Shown here piece after piece: positions 8,162-19,849 of a DNA stretch of 64,000 nucleotides. Source of the stretch: Silene conica (Eukaryota; Streptophyta; Magnoliopsida; Caryophyllales; Caryophyllaceae); the NCBI GenBank assembly GCA_029255685.2, contig CM055312.2, positions 86,017,510-86,081,509 on the forward strand, read 5' to 3'. The translations under genes and the position numbers were made by a program. The notes under the pieces were generated by a model. That model had not been told where the DNA came from and ran no database searches. It saw nothing but the letters and a program-made list of their open reading frames with translations. Positions within the stretch are counted from its first letter, which is position 1. Each line of letters begins with the position of its first letter.

Positions 8162-11100
8162 ATTATTGCTCCCGACGCACTCATGTAACCCCCAACCTTA
8201 ACTTGACCATATAATCGAATAATGAATGAGAGATGGGGTAGATTTAAGGACTTATATTGTAGTCTGTCTTGTGATTGCTCTTATTAGACTCTAACGTGTT
8301 TGTTGATTGTCATTGACTTCACTTTTATACCTTTCAATTGATGAACCGTGGGCTTACTCATTTGGCGATGGAGACCGAAGTTTCTACCGAAGATAAAAGA
8401 TTTGTGCTACTGTTGGAGAATACTTCTGAGCCTTGGCGATACTTCTCTTTCCTTCGTGCATTACCTTCTTTGATAACTCCGAATGCACATCCTTATTTTG
8501 GGAATATCTGTCTATCTCACTTGAACAGATCTTCATATCTTTTCAGCTTAACCTTGTTGCTTGCTTCCTTAAGGTGCCCGGTAGGTAAACTTCCCTTTTA
8601 TTGGATTTGGTGGAACTAGTCTTAGGATAACCGTAAGCTGCGTTATGAGAAATATTGTTATTGAGGGATAACTTAAGAGGTATCGAATGACATGTTTTGG
8701 GTGATCCAAGGGTCTAGTTGTCTATCCAATAGGGAGAGTTGAAGTGAGTGATAGGATACTTGCTTGAAGGTTGAGTTGTATACTTAGTACTCGGTGGAAC
8801 TTACCTTGAGAACCATGCTTAGATCGTGAAAGTTTGTGGATTGAAGGGTACTGTTTAAAGAGTTAGATAAGATACTTGAGGTTATAGAGCAACCTAGAAG
8901 AATAGGCTTAAGATGCTAATGAAAAAGAATAGATGAGTAAGTGAGTTAGTATCAATTGACTTAGGTGAGTGATCGAGTTGAGAAAGGTCCGTTGTTGAGA
9001 AATGTGAATCATTGGCTATCATGGTTGAATACTTGAAGAGTTTTTGACTTAAGCTTAGAAGAAGTGAATCACTATTGGACCCTAGGCTGCTTAATGAATC
9101 TTAATGTTTATTTATTGAAAAGCTTAAGAGAAATTTAAGGATGCTCCACCAGTTTGCAAATGGAATAAAGTAATATATGAGGAGATGTGAATCCCGAAAC
9201 GTATCGATTTAAGTATGGATATCTAGCGAGCAGTAACGCAAGAGTAGTGGATATAGCATACGGGTGTGACAGCCTGAGAGTGTTATTGAATTATCATTTG
9301 AGGGACTAGCAGAGATGAATCATCTCAAACTTTTGGGAATAGGTAGTTGTGATGATGATATCGTTTAAAGTTTGGAAGATTAGGGAATATAAATCATAGG
9401 AGGAATTTTTCATGAGAACCGATAATTGAATGACTTGATTTGGAAAATAAGAAGTGAGAATCCCGCGAGAATAGTGAGAGACCCGCACCTTTGAAGATTC
9501 CGCAATCGTTCTTTTCACGTCGCTTCTCTCCTTTCTTCTCCTTTGCTTCTCCGTCTGATCTTGACTTCAATTTTATTGGAGTCCATAGCCTAAAGTTCCT
9601 TACCTTGTCATCTCGTTGTTCCTCGAGTCGTTTTCTTATGACCCTCTCGAGATCTGTATCGTGTTTGCCCCTGAAGTTCGCATCTCATCACCTCTTCTGT
9701 GAGCCTTGTCCCTTTTACCTAGATTAGTGGCGAGGTCGATTTGTTCTTGGAATAGTGATTCCTGCCTTGAGGAATGTTTGGTTCTGCGTTGTCAGGATTT
9801 GGTTGAGAGAGTTGGTGAGAATAATGTTCGGATGATATTGGATAAATGTACCGATTTGAGGGTTACATATTAGAAGGCTAGATGTATAAGTGGTATTTGG
9901 AGATTTGGAAACACCAATTAAGGATTTAGAATAAGGTACTTAGAATGTTAGATGATTTTGGAGGAACATGCTTAAGATAATGATGTTATAGATTAGGTGA
10001 ATGAGCGAGGTAAGCTAGGGCTACTTATCTTGAGGAATTTTTGTAATGTAGAAAGGACCACATTTGAGGAGCGAGAGTTATTGGTAACAGTGTGAGAATG
10101 TTGAGACATTTACGATTTGACTTATGGAGTTGACTGAGTGTTTGACCGTCGGTTACTTATTGAACCTCAGCGTTTACCTATTGAGATACTTAAGGAAATT
10201 GTAAGATGCCCCACTGTTAGGTGGATTGTTTTTTATAGTTGTGGAATAATGGAAGTTTGTTGGCTTAATAACGCTTCATGAGTGGTTGACAGGTAACCAT
10301 TGATGTCTGAGGTAATCATAGAGTAGAAATTTTTAACTTATAAGTGTTCATGAATATCATTCGGGAACTTCGGAATGCGAATAACTAAACCTTATTGAAA
10401 CCGTAGGAATGAAAGTTGTTACATCTTTGGAACCTTTTCTTTGGGATGTATATTGTTGGTAAGTGGTTGAAACCAGAGGATTTAAGAGTTGCTACCTTAG
10501 TAAGATCTTGGTTTGAATGTTCATTGTGGTAATAAAATTTGGGAATTTTTTTGTATCGAGCCTTGTGGAATAGGTTTGCTAGTATCGAACCGTTAAAATT
10601 TAAGGTTATAGGATGATGAATGTCATATCTTGGGTTTCGAGGTTCGTTGTTATGGTAATAGAATCCCGGTTCAGAGTGTTGGAAGACTTCTTGTGGAGGA
10701 ATACCTTGTTCTGTGGATGAGATAATGATAAGAGAGATCGTGAAACCATGGAGAGGTTAGAGATCACTTGAATTGTCCTTCTTGGGATATATTGGGGATC
10801 GTTGTAACGATGCTTTGATTATGGATCGAGTGATTAGTGACCCCATGTTTAGCAAGAGTTACCGTTTTTCTTGACCTCTAACCTGGTTGTTTCTTTCCTT
10901 CGATCCTTCCTCGTGTGTTCTGTCAGCTGTGAAACCAAAAACTCTCAATCCTTCGTGTCGAAAGTAATCTCTTTGATCGTTTCTACGCTCCCGGTGACTG
11001 TTTTTGGAATTTGTTCTCTATTGATTAACAATGAAAGTAGAAATTTTTGGAAAACCTTAATTGTTTTGAGAATTTGGGAACTGCTTCCTCTTTTGTTGAA

Positions 11101-11514
11101 AATAAATAAAGGTCGATTTTGAAGGAAACTTGATTTTAAAGAGCAGAACGTTTTACAACTTTGATGGATTTCAGCGCTGATTGTCACTGGAACGTGTTAT
11201 TGGAGACGTCTGATAACCTGTGCGGTGTTTATCAACGCCAAATCGATCTAAATTTCGAACTACTGATTTAATTTTGGCACTTGTCTCAAGTTTGGAACGT
11301 CGGACTCTTGAATACGTAACGAGGATCCCATTGTCCATTGACGGAGACTTGTTCCTTGGAATCTATTTCTACTTGAAACCTTTCTGAAAGATAAAATCTT
11401 GAGTAACCATAACCCGGGTAGTACGTTTTGATAACTAGAGTTGTTTTCGTACTTACTTCCGTTTTCAAGTTTCGAGGACGCAACTTTTTGAAAGTTGGAG
11501 TGATTGTAACATCC
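8162..11514 (+). other. Internal region of the LARD-like element, no recognisable genes
   Basis: 3.35 kb of moderately A/T-rich DNA with only short ORFs in all frames. The longest near the start (8338-8619, 93 codons) has no recognisable motif. No gag zinc knuckle, protease, RT or integrase is seen on either strand. A purine-containing stretch just before 11515 is the likely plus-strand primer. Confidence 0.6.
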
Positions 11515-12530
11515 CAATATTTCGAGACTTGGAAGTTTAAAGATTTTAAGTTCAAGTTCGAGAAATAATTTATATTTCTTAATTTGTGGAATTTCATTTA
11601 AATAACTGATTAATTTATGTGAGAATATTTTAAAGGATTTAAATAAGATTTCATTTAATCGCGTAATTTACGTCTTAGCAATTTAAATTCATAGTCCGGA
11701 AATATTTATATCGTCTTAAGTTTATAGTTACCTTAAGTCGGTGTTTTTAGCTTAAACCGTCTTAAAACTTGTCTTATGGGCCTAACATGTTAATGGACCC
11801 ATTTTCCCTCTTTTTCCTCACAAAACCCTAACCCCACCATCTTCTACCTCCCTCCTTCATTTCATTTTTCAGATTTGTTACAAACACCATTTTAGTTTTC
11901 TCCTCCAAACCTTAAAACTCTCATAAAATCTTCATTTCTTATCCGATTGAGACGATTTTCGCGGCCACGGATTCCTCTTCTCGCCCTCCATCTTTCTAAG
12001 TAAGTTTTTACCCAAAATAATTCCGTCTTATGTTCTGGCCGTGACCCTAAGGTCACGTTTTTCGAGGTTTAAGTATGTTTGTTGTGTTTCTAGCGCGGAC
12101 TCGGTCAATGGAGTAGGTTGGAGTCGGAAGCTTGTGGATTTGAAGAGTTATAAGGTGACGATAATGAGAAAACTCGGCCTTATTGTGAATATTAGCACTT
12201 TTGATGTGTTCTTTAATATTTCTGATTTTTGTTTAAGAATGAGGTTTAATGGACTTAGAAACATGCTTAGGATTGTTCTTATTTGTGGAATTCATGCTTG
12301 GTGATGTTTTTATATGTTCTTAAGCTTATTTTCAGTTTTCACAAAGTTAAGACGAATACATTGTATAATCGTTTGAGGATTGTTATGGGTTTTGTTTGCT
12401 GTTAGATAGTGATATTAGATGATCTATGATGTTGGGTAAATCTTACATGTAGCAATTATTAAGGTTTGTGTATCGAATTGTCGAATTTTGTATAGGTAGA
12501 AATTACGAAAATTGTCGAACAGGCTCTCTG

Positions 12531-12872
12531 AGCCGGTCGACCGGCTAGGAGCGTCTATAGTGTATTTTTGCGGGTCTTGAAGAAAATGGCTTTGGACTGC
12601 CAGCCGGCCGACCGGCTGCCTGCAGACCGGCTGGTGGTCTCTTTGTGTTATTTTGCGTGTTTTCGAACCAATAAGAATAGGGAGCCCAGCCGGCAGACCG
12701 GCCGCCTGCCAGCCGGCTGGGAGTGCATTTGGGGTGTGGGTTGCGAATGTTGAGAACCTAGGATTTGGGTTCCCAGCCGACCGGCTGGGAGTCCTTTGTG
12801 ATTGTTGAATTTTAAAGAAAGGAAGTTGGGCTGGGTTGCCAGCCGGTGGACCGGCTGCCGGCCGACCGGCTG
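12531..12872. repeat. GC-rich palindromes in the 3' LTR
   Basis: Palindromic blocks at about 12531-12550, 12600-12635, 12685-12720, 12773-12790 and 12838-12872, corresponding to 6141-6572 in the 5' LTR, but with the first block at single-copy size. Confidence 0.85.
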
Positions 12873-13099
12873 GGAACCCCTGTAGCATATTTTCAAATCG
12901 TAATTCGTTCATAACTTTTAATCGGTTGATCGGTTTTAATTGAAACTCGTTCTGTGTATCTTTGATATGTATTTGAGGTCCCAGAGGACGGGCGACACTA
13001 TATTGGGTTCGGGAATGGAGTGAGGATAGAGACCCCCCGGTCGGGCAACCGAAAGGGAAACCGGCTCTCCCTCAACTTAGTTCCCGGGATGATATTGTA

Positions 13100-13680
13100 T
13101 TGATGCGTATTAAGTTATGCCTTAAGTTGGCCTCTGAACTTATTACGTGAGTTGTATGTCATATATGGGGATATGCCTTAAGCTGGCCTCTGAGCCCTAT
13201 ATGTGTATGGTTGTCGTGTCTGGGACATGCCTTAAGCTGACCTCTGAGTCCAGACATGTTTGTGATGATCGCGTTGGAACATGCCTTAAGTTGGCCTCTA
13301 AGTCTGACGAGTAGAGCAGCTGCACAACGGGGCATTTAGGTCGTAACACCTCACCCGGAGTGCAGATGTTTGATGCTAGAACATGCCTTAAGCTGGCCTC
13401 TGAGTTTAGTATCTTGTGATGTGGTGAAGGGACATGCCTTAAGCTGGCCTCTGAGTCCTTTACTTTTGGATGCTAGCATATGCCTTAAGTTGGCCGCTGA
13501 GTCTAGTGTCTTGCTGATTTGCGGGTCCATGCCTTAAGTTGGCCTCTGAGTCCTTGCTTGCTGAATGTTTTGGTGTTTAGGTTATGTCTTAAGTTGACCG
13601 CTGAACCTTTACACTTGCTGAATGTTTTGGTATATAGGTTATGTCTTAAGTTGACCGCTGAACCTTATACTTGCTGAGTT
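13100..13680 (+). repeat. Array of 10 hairpins in the 3' LTR
   Basis: The same organisation as 6861-7490 with one fewer terminal unit. GNRA-type motifs flank it at 13029-13070 (TCGG-GCAA-CCGA at 13041-13052) and 13805-13848 (ACTGG-GTAA-CCAGT at 13816-13829). Confidence 0.85.
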
Positions 13681-14333
13681 TTATCTGCTTGCCTAGAGTT
13701 GGTATAGAGTCAGATATGGATGTTGATTTTGATATTTGATTTAGTGGTTGTTCATCCAAGGCATTGGATGACTCTATGATCGGTTTCATAAATAGTTGGA
13801 TTGAAAGACCCCTCGACTGGGTAACCAGTAGGGAAACCGGCTCTCCTTCCTAATAGTTTATGAAGTTGGGTTGAGAGCTATGCATTAGTATCGCATGATA
13901 GTATGAGGACAGTTGATGAGATTTTTATGCTTCACATATTTATATATGTCGGAGTATTCTGTATTGCTTTATGTGTTACGTGTCGTTACAAAAGGTGGCT
14001 AGGAGAACTCTAGTCACTCCCCACTTATTGTGGCGTACATGTTTACATGTATGTAGGTACATGACAGGTGGTTGGCAGAGGGTTGCATGGAGCTAGCGAG
14101 CGATGATCCTATTCATCAGTTGACTTACACGTTTACGTTAGCTAGACTTAGTTTACATTTCAGCTTTGAGTGCCTGTAAGGATGTGCCATCCCAGGCTGT
14201 TTGTATATATTTTCTTCTTCCAGTTTTAGTTTTAATTCGCCTCGCATGTTAGTTATGTTTAAAAAGTTTTAATTCCGCTGCATTTTTAGTACTTTTGTAT
14301 GTTTATATTTCCGCTTTCGCGAGAGGTTTTACA

Positions 14334-14783
14334 TCTGTAGCTTGTGAAATTGCCTTTTTGTTCGTTTTTATAAATTGTCACAAGTTACCGCTTCAATGTT
14401 TCAAACGTTTCAAAATATTTCTGAAGTGATAAAGCATGATAAAGCTTGATGTTTGATAATTGTGCTGAATGTTTACAATTTGACAGATTATGTAGCTATG
14501 TGTTGATGAAATCCTGCACGGAAATTTAATTGTTGCGCAGTATGTAAACCCCTTATTAGCAAGTCACATATGTTGATAGTTTCATGATAAATGATGTAAT
14601 GTGAGTGGATAGGAAATGTACCTAATTGATTTTAACCTATTGACATCTAGGAATGATAAACGGTCTTGTTAGTCTATGATTGGCGTGTATCTTGTGTAAC
14701 ATGTCAGTGCGCCATGTTTAATTACGTTACTTAATTTCGCTCTATGTCCTTCCCAAAATATGATTTTGCTGCTATAATATGAT
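14334..14783. other. Unassigned A/T-rich sequence left of the Athila/Tat-like insertion
   Basis: No gene seen. It continues after the insertion at 21492. The last five bases (ATGAT, 14779-14783) are the left copy of the target-site duplication. Confidence 0.5.
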
Positions 14784-15234
14784 TGATGCGTGTCTATTTT
14801 ATGATGTTTTACATCTATTTTTACACGCATTTGGTCGCTCATTTACGATGTTTTAGCCTTTATTTCCCAACTTTTGTCTACTTTCGTATTTTTATGCTAT
14901 TTTGCAAAATTATGCGGAAAAAGGGCGATTTTAAACCAAATCCGTCCTCAAGTGATTTTATAGCTAAGGACACGAAAGAAAAAGCCTAGCGCGCATTTCA
15001 AGGCCTGAAGATAGCATAAGCAAATGTGCATATAGCAAAGAATCGATCCACGATATTGCAGCCTGTTTCAAATGGCTATATCTCGAGTTCTAGAGCTGAT
15101 AATGGAGTGATTTCAGTTGGAGGTGAAAGCTTATCCTCTTAGCTTTCCAACGCCGCGAGAATCGCTTGATTACGATAAGTAACGAAGAAATGGAAGCTAT
15201 TTTAAGATCGATGCGCGCTGCAGTCCCGACAATT

Positions 15235-15269
15235 GGGTCGACCGACCTACTAATTGGGTCGACCGACCA
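15235..15269. repeat. GGTCGACCGACC doublet upstream of the LTR promoter
   Basis: Two copies of GGTCGACCGACC separated by exactly 9 bp (TACTAATTG), so the period is 21 bp. The doublet lies about 75 bp upstream of the TATTTAA box. Confidence 0.85.
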
Positions 15270-15341
15270 CAGCATAGACCCAGAAGTTTCCGCGAAGCCC
15301 ATTAAAGTGTTTAGGTCATTGGGAAACTCTTTATTTCCGCC

Positions 15342-15348
15342 TATTTAA
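15342..15348 (+). promoter_or_regulatory. TATA-like box of the Athila/Tat-like 5' LTR
   Basis: TATTTAA in CGCCTATTTAAGCC, followed by a T/C-rich leader; an identical site is at 20409-20415 in the 3' LTR. Confidence 0.45.
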
Positions 15349-15794
15349 GCCAAATTTCGTGATTAGGGTTTATCATCGAGATTGCCATCAAGTTTTCTAC
15401 CTAGTTTTCTATCATAGAGTTACATCTAGTTTTAGTTTTAATCTTTCCATAATCATCAAACACTTTTCTTTAGTTTTATATATTGTTCTTCATCAATCTT
15501 TCAACATTAATCAATAAAGCTTGTTCTTTTCCGCCTTAATCCTTATTTCCGGTAATTCCTCTCTTAATTTATGTTTTATTATTATTAGGTTATAATTATT
15601 GCATACGGTTAAGTTAGAATCCCAAGCCTTTATTATTATTGCTTGTTTAGATTGATGTTCTTTACAATTTCCATGTTTATTCCTATTTTTATTATTGTTT
15701 CAATAGTTATGAGTAGCTAATTTCATATGTTAGGATGTAGGGAGTAAATATTCATAGGTAGTATAATTCCCGAATTAACATGTCGCAGGCAGGA

Positions 15795-15830
15795 GGTCGA
15801 CCGACCACCATTATAGGTCGACCGACCGAC
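15795..15830. repeat. Second GGTCGACCGACC doublet in the LTR
   Basis: Two copies of the 12-bp motif with a 9-bp spacer (ACCATTATA), the right copy extended by GACTCG. It is also present in the 3' LTR near 20861-20896. Confidence 0.85.
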
Positions 15831-16424
15831 TCGTGTTCGAATTCTGTTTCGCTTTTATTTGTAGACTATAATAACCTACAATGAGACCAAAAGGAGACTT
15901 GTAGGATGTTAGTATTGACCTACCCAAGATTGAGAGATTAGGGAAGGGCATTGGTTTACATCTTAAGACGGATAGGTTACTTAAGACTGAAAGGTTTGTG
16001 ACCTAGAATTTAGGAATCACCCTTATTGTTGACACCCAATAATTGTGAGACCTAGGAACTAATAGCATAGGCCGAAAGGAGCTATTAGGTAGCATAGACC
16101 TAAAGGATATGTTACACCCCTTACGCGACTGCAATACATGTTGACTTAGGATTTATATTATCTTAGCTATTTATTACCCAAACATCCTAGCATCTCTTTC
16201 ATCATAGTTTATTCTCATCTTTATTTACTTGTTTTATTTTATATTTGTTTTAGATTTAGCAACAATCAATTAAAACCCCTCTCTATTGTTACTTAATAGA
16301 TTAAAAATTAGCAAACATAATTAACCTTGTCTCTCTGTGGTTCGACCCTTACTATCACTATCTATAGTTTTAGTTTGGTTTATAAATTTTATCTTTGACA
16401 CCCACAACGACGGGTATCAAATTT

Positions 16425-16442
16425 TGGCGCCGTTGCCGGGGA
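16425..16442 (+). other. Primer-binding site (Asp-tRNA type)
   Basis: TGGCGCCGTTGCCGGGGA, five bases after the LTR end. This PBS is typical of Athila and Tat lineage elements. Confidence 0.85.
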
Positions 16443-16647
16443 GACGGTATAATTTTGTTTGTTAGTTTTTAGTTTATTTTCCTTGTCTTAAGGAACTTCG
16501 GTTCCTTAAGACCGTTACTTACCTTCTCTTCTAGTTTTGTTTTAGAAGACAGGTTTTTGAGAGGAAGACTTGAGTACTCTCAGTGTTATTGCGATCATGA
16601 CTACTATGGCTGAATTAGAAACGACTTTTCAAAGCTTCATGACTTAA

Positions 16648-17442
16648 ATGTCGGAAATAAAAAAAGAACGAGATGCAGCTGTGAAGAGTGTTGAAAGGCA
16701 ATTAGCAATCTTAGCTGCTAATCGGATTGCTAGCTCTCCAGTTGGTTGTGAGAGTTCCATAGAGACATTAAATGCTATAAATCTCAGGAGTGGTCGTGCT
16801 TATGGGGGACCAACCCCAAAGGATGATTCTGCCGAAGTTAAGGACGAAGAAATCGATCCCGTGCACAGGTTAGGAGGTCGACCGACCACAACATCAGGTC
16901 GATCGACCAGGGTTCCTGAGCAGATTGCGGATTCGCCTCCTGAGCTACCTGACTCTCCTCTCGTCAATGACTCAACGAAGATTCTGAAGTTAAAAGAGCC
17001 AAGGCTTGCCGATTCCGCGACAAGCATTGTGGTCCCGTATCCGTATCATTTGGAGAAATTAATGTTGGAGCATCAGTTCAAAAAAATCTTGGAGAGGTAT
17101 GAGGGCGTTGATATTTGTAACCCGGATATTTCTGTCGAGTGTGATCCCATCACACCCATTACTGAAAAGTCGCTCATTCTTAAGGATGAGAATGATAGGT
17201 TACTTGATTCCCTCTCCTTCCCCGTTGATGATACTGACTTGGATCTAGAAACAACCAATGAGTTAGACCTTCACCCCTTGACTGACCAACCTATTTTTGT
17301 AGGTGTTAGTAATGAACATGTTCCTAACACGTTCGAACCCTCGGTTGATGAACCTTGTTTTTTGCAGGATTCTACTATTGACATTTCTGATGTTTTTAAA
17401 TGTTATGTACAAGGATCCTTCGGAGGCTTTGATGTGTTTTGA
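16648..17442 (+). CDS. Gag C-terminal / protease-junction-like ORF of the Athila/Tat-like element
   Basis: An ORF of 264 codons starting ATG after an in-frame stop just upstream. Residues ~48-56 read LNAINLRSGRAY, like the LNAI(T)LRSGR motif near the gag/protease boundary of plant Athila/Tat polyproteins. Residues ~130-150 (VVPYPYHLEKLMLEHQFKKI) resemble the segment that follows it in the family. The rest is acidic and unrecognised. Neither a CCHC knuckle nor a protease D[ST]G motif is seen, so the ORF is a remnant of a larger polyprotein with gag upstream and pol downstream deleted. A GGTCGACCGACC doublet (16875-16909) is read through in frame as Gly-Arg-Pro...Gly-Arg-Ser. Whether the protein is made is unknown. 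Confidence 0.5.
   Translation: MSEIKKERDAAVKSVERQLAILAANRIASSPVGCESSIETLNAINLRSGRAYGGPTPKDDSAEVKDEEIDPVHRLGGRPTTTSGRSTRVPEQIADSPPELPDSPLVNDSTKILKLKEPRLADSATSIVVPYPYHLEKLMLEHQFKKILERYEGVDICNPDISVECDPITPITEKSLILKDENDRLLDSLSFPVDDTDLDLETTNELDLHPLTDQPIFVGVSNEHVPNTFEPSVDEPCFLQDSTIDISDVFKCYVQGSFGGFDVF
16875..16909. repeat. GGTCGACCGACC doublet inside the gag-like ORF
   Basis: GGTCGACCGACC, 9 bp (ACAACATCA), then GGTCGATCGACC with one base changed. It has the same spacing as the LTR doublets although it lies in coding sequence. Confidence 0.85.
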
Positions 17443-17815
17443 GGCATGTGCAGGTGAATCTCTTGCTCGGGAGGCTGATTTGGATGCTCCAAAAATTGCA
17501 ATTCTAGTGATAGGGTCTATAGGCGATAGGAAGAGAGATGTTCTCGATCGAGTAGTACCACTTACTCGATCAAATGATGTAGAGAACGAGGTCACTCAAT
17601 CAAGTGATCATTTGGCTAAAGAAAAGAGCCCTAAGAAGAAGAAACCGAGGAAAGTGTCGGCCCACGACTTGGGAGTCGACAACCCCGGGAGATGGATGGC
17701 TGGAGCTATGGATGATGACCCACCCATCTACATGGTGGAGAGAAACTCATCTACCCAAATCACCATAGCTGAAGGAGTAGCCTGTAGTCAGAACCCTTGG
17801 TCAAAGAAACGCTGA
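17303..17815 (+). pseudogene. Unrecognised second ORF overlapping the gag-like ORF
   Basis: A 170-codon ORF in the +1-shifted frame, overlapping the previous ORF by 140 bp. Its first ~45 residues are simply the shifted frame of that ORF; the later part is lysine-rich near residues 110-122 (SPKKKKPRK) and ends in NPWSKKR. I recognise no domain. It may be the decayed end of the polyprotein after a frameshift, or chance coding. Confidence 0.3.
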
Positions 17816-19849
17816 ATCCTTCGCGGATGACTTCTTCTTTTTGCTCGTTTCTGTTTTTCTTAAGACATTTTTTTTTTTTTTTGCTAAGACTTTCTAGCTT
17901 GCTTTCTTTAAGTTTTTAGGATAACTTTTTTGTGTTTGCGTAGTTAAGACTTTTTGGACTTGTTTCTGGGATCTCGCGCATTTGTTGGGCGCATATTTAT
18001 TGCTTTTGCAGGTTTTACGAAGAAACGAAGACCGCTGTGCAGCAGAGGGGTCGACCGACCTATCATATGGGTCGGTCGACCTAGTCCCTGTAAATGCTGG
18101 AATTCCTTAGTCTGCAGGAAGGTCGGTCGACCTACCCATCTGTCACAGACTGTTCGTTTCTTCCTCGGGAATCGTGCAAACATCTTGGGTACTTGAGTGG
18201 CACTGCTAGCCACCAAAACCTCCCAGCTTACGCTGGTTTGGGGAGGTTTTTCTCATGCGCTTCATAATCCAGTGAGTTCTTTCCAGTTTTTCCTTGGTTT
18301 TTACGTTTTGTTTTAATTTTATGAAACCTTTACTTAGGCTAATGCACAATGGGGACATTGTGCGGGTTGGTTTGGGGAATGGTTTCGTGTCACATGCATT
18401 GCATTTTGTCACACGTTTATTGCATTTCCGTATTGCATTGTTCTTTTCTTTATTTTCCTTGCATATACAAGAAAAATACAAAAAAATGAAAAAAAAAAAA
18501 AAAAAAATTCAAAAAAAAAAATGCACGTTTATTTTAGCATATAGGTCGAGTCGGAACGAAAGTATTTCAAGGATGATTTAGCTATCCTACATGTTTATGC
18601 CTTTAGCTTGCCTTGTCAACTTGTTTTAGTATGAGAGTCTTTTGCATATCTACGAGTTTTTGTCAATTTGTATATCTTGAGACTTGACTTATACCTTGCC
18701 AACCTACTATACATTCTAAGTTTTAGAGCCTTATTCCTGGTTTCATTTTTAAACCAGTTGTCTAGGATGTGAGTAGTACTCCCCTTGGAACATGTTACAT
18801 CAATATGCATAAACATGAACTTGAATTGCTATATACTTGTTTTACTATCTCGTTTTGTGAGTTTTGGTACGTGCATTTGGGATCCCTTTTCTCTTATTCA
18901 CCCATAAGCCTTACATAGCCAAAATTGCCTTTTTATTCCCCCCAAAAAACTACATCCCATACTTAGCCTACCCTTCCAAGCTAGTATTTGTTGTCTTTGG
19001 TTTATTTTTTGAGGCATCTTGGTTTGTTTGCTATCTTGAGCAAAAGGAGAAAACAAAAGAAAGAAAGAAACAAAACAGAAAAAAAAAGAAAAAAAAAGAA
19101 AAAAAAAAAGGAAAAAGAAAAAAAAAACGAAAAAAGTCAAAAGACGTACGAAAGTCAGTCGACCGACCACTTTCATGGGTCGGTCGACCAACTCACAGTA
19201 TCAAAAGTTCAAAATTTCGTCCTAAAACCCCTTTCTTTTATATTATGTTATCACTCCCGTACTTTATTCAAAATATTTGGGAGTCCTTTCTTATTTATAA
19301 TGTGAGAGTTGTGCTACAAAAGAGCACTTTCTTAATATCAAAAAGTTGTGAATTATGTTGTTGGGAACGGTTTTACTAGCTTGGCTACTAACCCCTCAAA
19401 TCCAAAAACATCTTAACCACTTTTTACCCTTCACCTCACATATCCTTCATTGCCTCAATTGCATGTATCCGAGTCACTTAATGAGTATGTTTATACATAG
19501 TTGTGGAGTTCTTGTTCATGTTAGATTGCAGGCATGTTTTCATGGGTCGCAGTTAGGTGAGTGTCATGACAATATACTTCTTCCTATCTTTTACATGTAT
19601 TCACCCTTGGCTTCATGAGTGTTTCGAGCGTACCGCGAGAGTCCATGGTATAAAGTCTCTATAGTCTCTAGTCTTGCAAAGTTTGACGACACTATAACTC
19701 GTTTGCATGATTTAAATATTTTCTCATTTTGTACTTGCCATTGGTTTAGGCTTACATGTAAATTTCGCTCTGAGGTTGAAATCGTTCCATTAGTTAAGAT
19801 CGAGTCTATTTCTTGCTTGAGGGCAAGCAAGGGTTTGGTTTGGGGGATT
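17816..19849 (+). other. Non-coding 3' region of the Athila/Tat-like element
   Basis: It holds inverted-orientation motif pairs (18047-18081 and 19156-19190; GGTCGACCGACC or TCGACCGACC, 9 bp, GGTCGGTCGACC), a single GGTCGGTCGACC at 18121-18132, A-rich tracts (18477-18521 and 19040-19140), and the purine tract before the right LTR (19821-19849). The ORFs over the A-rich tracts are low-complexity lysine runs and are not credited. Confidence 0.6.
18214..18251. other. Stable hairpin AAAACCTCC ... GGAGGTTTT
   Basis: Outer arms AAAACCTCC and GGAGGTTTT enclose an inner CAGC-TTAC-GCTG stem. The sequence CCCAGCTTACGCTGG is familiar from Athila/Tat 3' regions. Its role is unknown; it may be an RNA structure or 3'-end signal. 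Confidence 0.5.

Larger units (their letters stand above)
5644..14333 (+). mobile_element. LARD-like non-coding LTR retrotransposon
   Basis: Two direct copies of a long LTR (5644-8147, missing its first ~510 bp because of the Athila-like insertion, and 11515-14333) flank 3.4 kb of internal DNA. A primer-binding site matching the 3' end of initiator-Met tRNA follows the left LTR, and the right LTR begins TGTAACATCC. The internal region contains no gag, protease, RT or integrase that I can recognise, so it would depend on a helper. The long LTRs and non-coding interior match the LARD concept. Confidence 0.8.
11515..14333 (+). repeat. 3' LTR of the LARD-like element (2819 bp)
   Basis: Begins TGTAACATCC and ends GTTTTACA. 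A CCCTAACC/CT-rich stretch near 11820-11890 may be the start of the transcript, followed by an AAGTAAGT donor-like site at about 11998. Further in are a GTGACC-CTAA-GGTCAC hairpin (12041-12056), the GC palindromes, the GNRA-type motifs and a 10-unit hairpin array. The solo LTR at 35639-39364 has the same order of parts but diverged sequence. Confidence 0.8.
14784..16419 (+). repeat. 5' LTR of the Athila/Tat-like element (1636 bp)
   Basis: Starts TGATGCGTGTC and ends GACGGGTATCA. It carries two motif doublets (15235-15269 and 15795-15830) and a TATTTAA promoter-like box at 15342-15348. Confidence 0.9.

Noticed and set aside
8338..8619. 93-codon ORF after the PBS of the LARD-like element as a gag start
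   Set aside because: No gag motif and no continuation in any frame.
18864..19379. 171-codon ORF on the plus strand and shifted partners
   Set aside because: Runs through A-rich low-complexity sequence in the 3' region of a retroelement; the Lys/Glu runs carry no domain.
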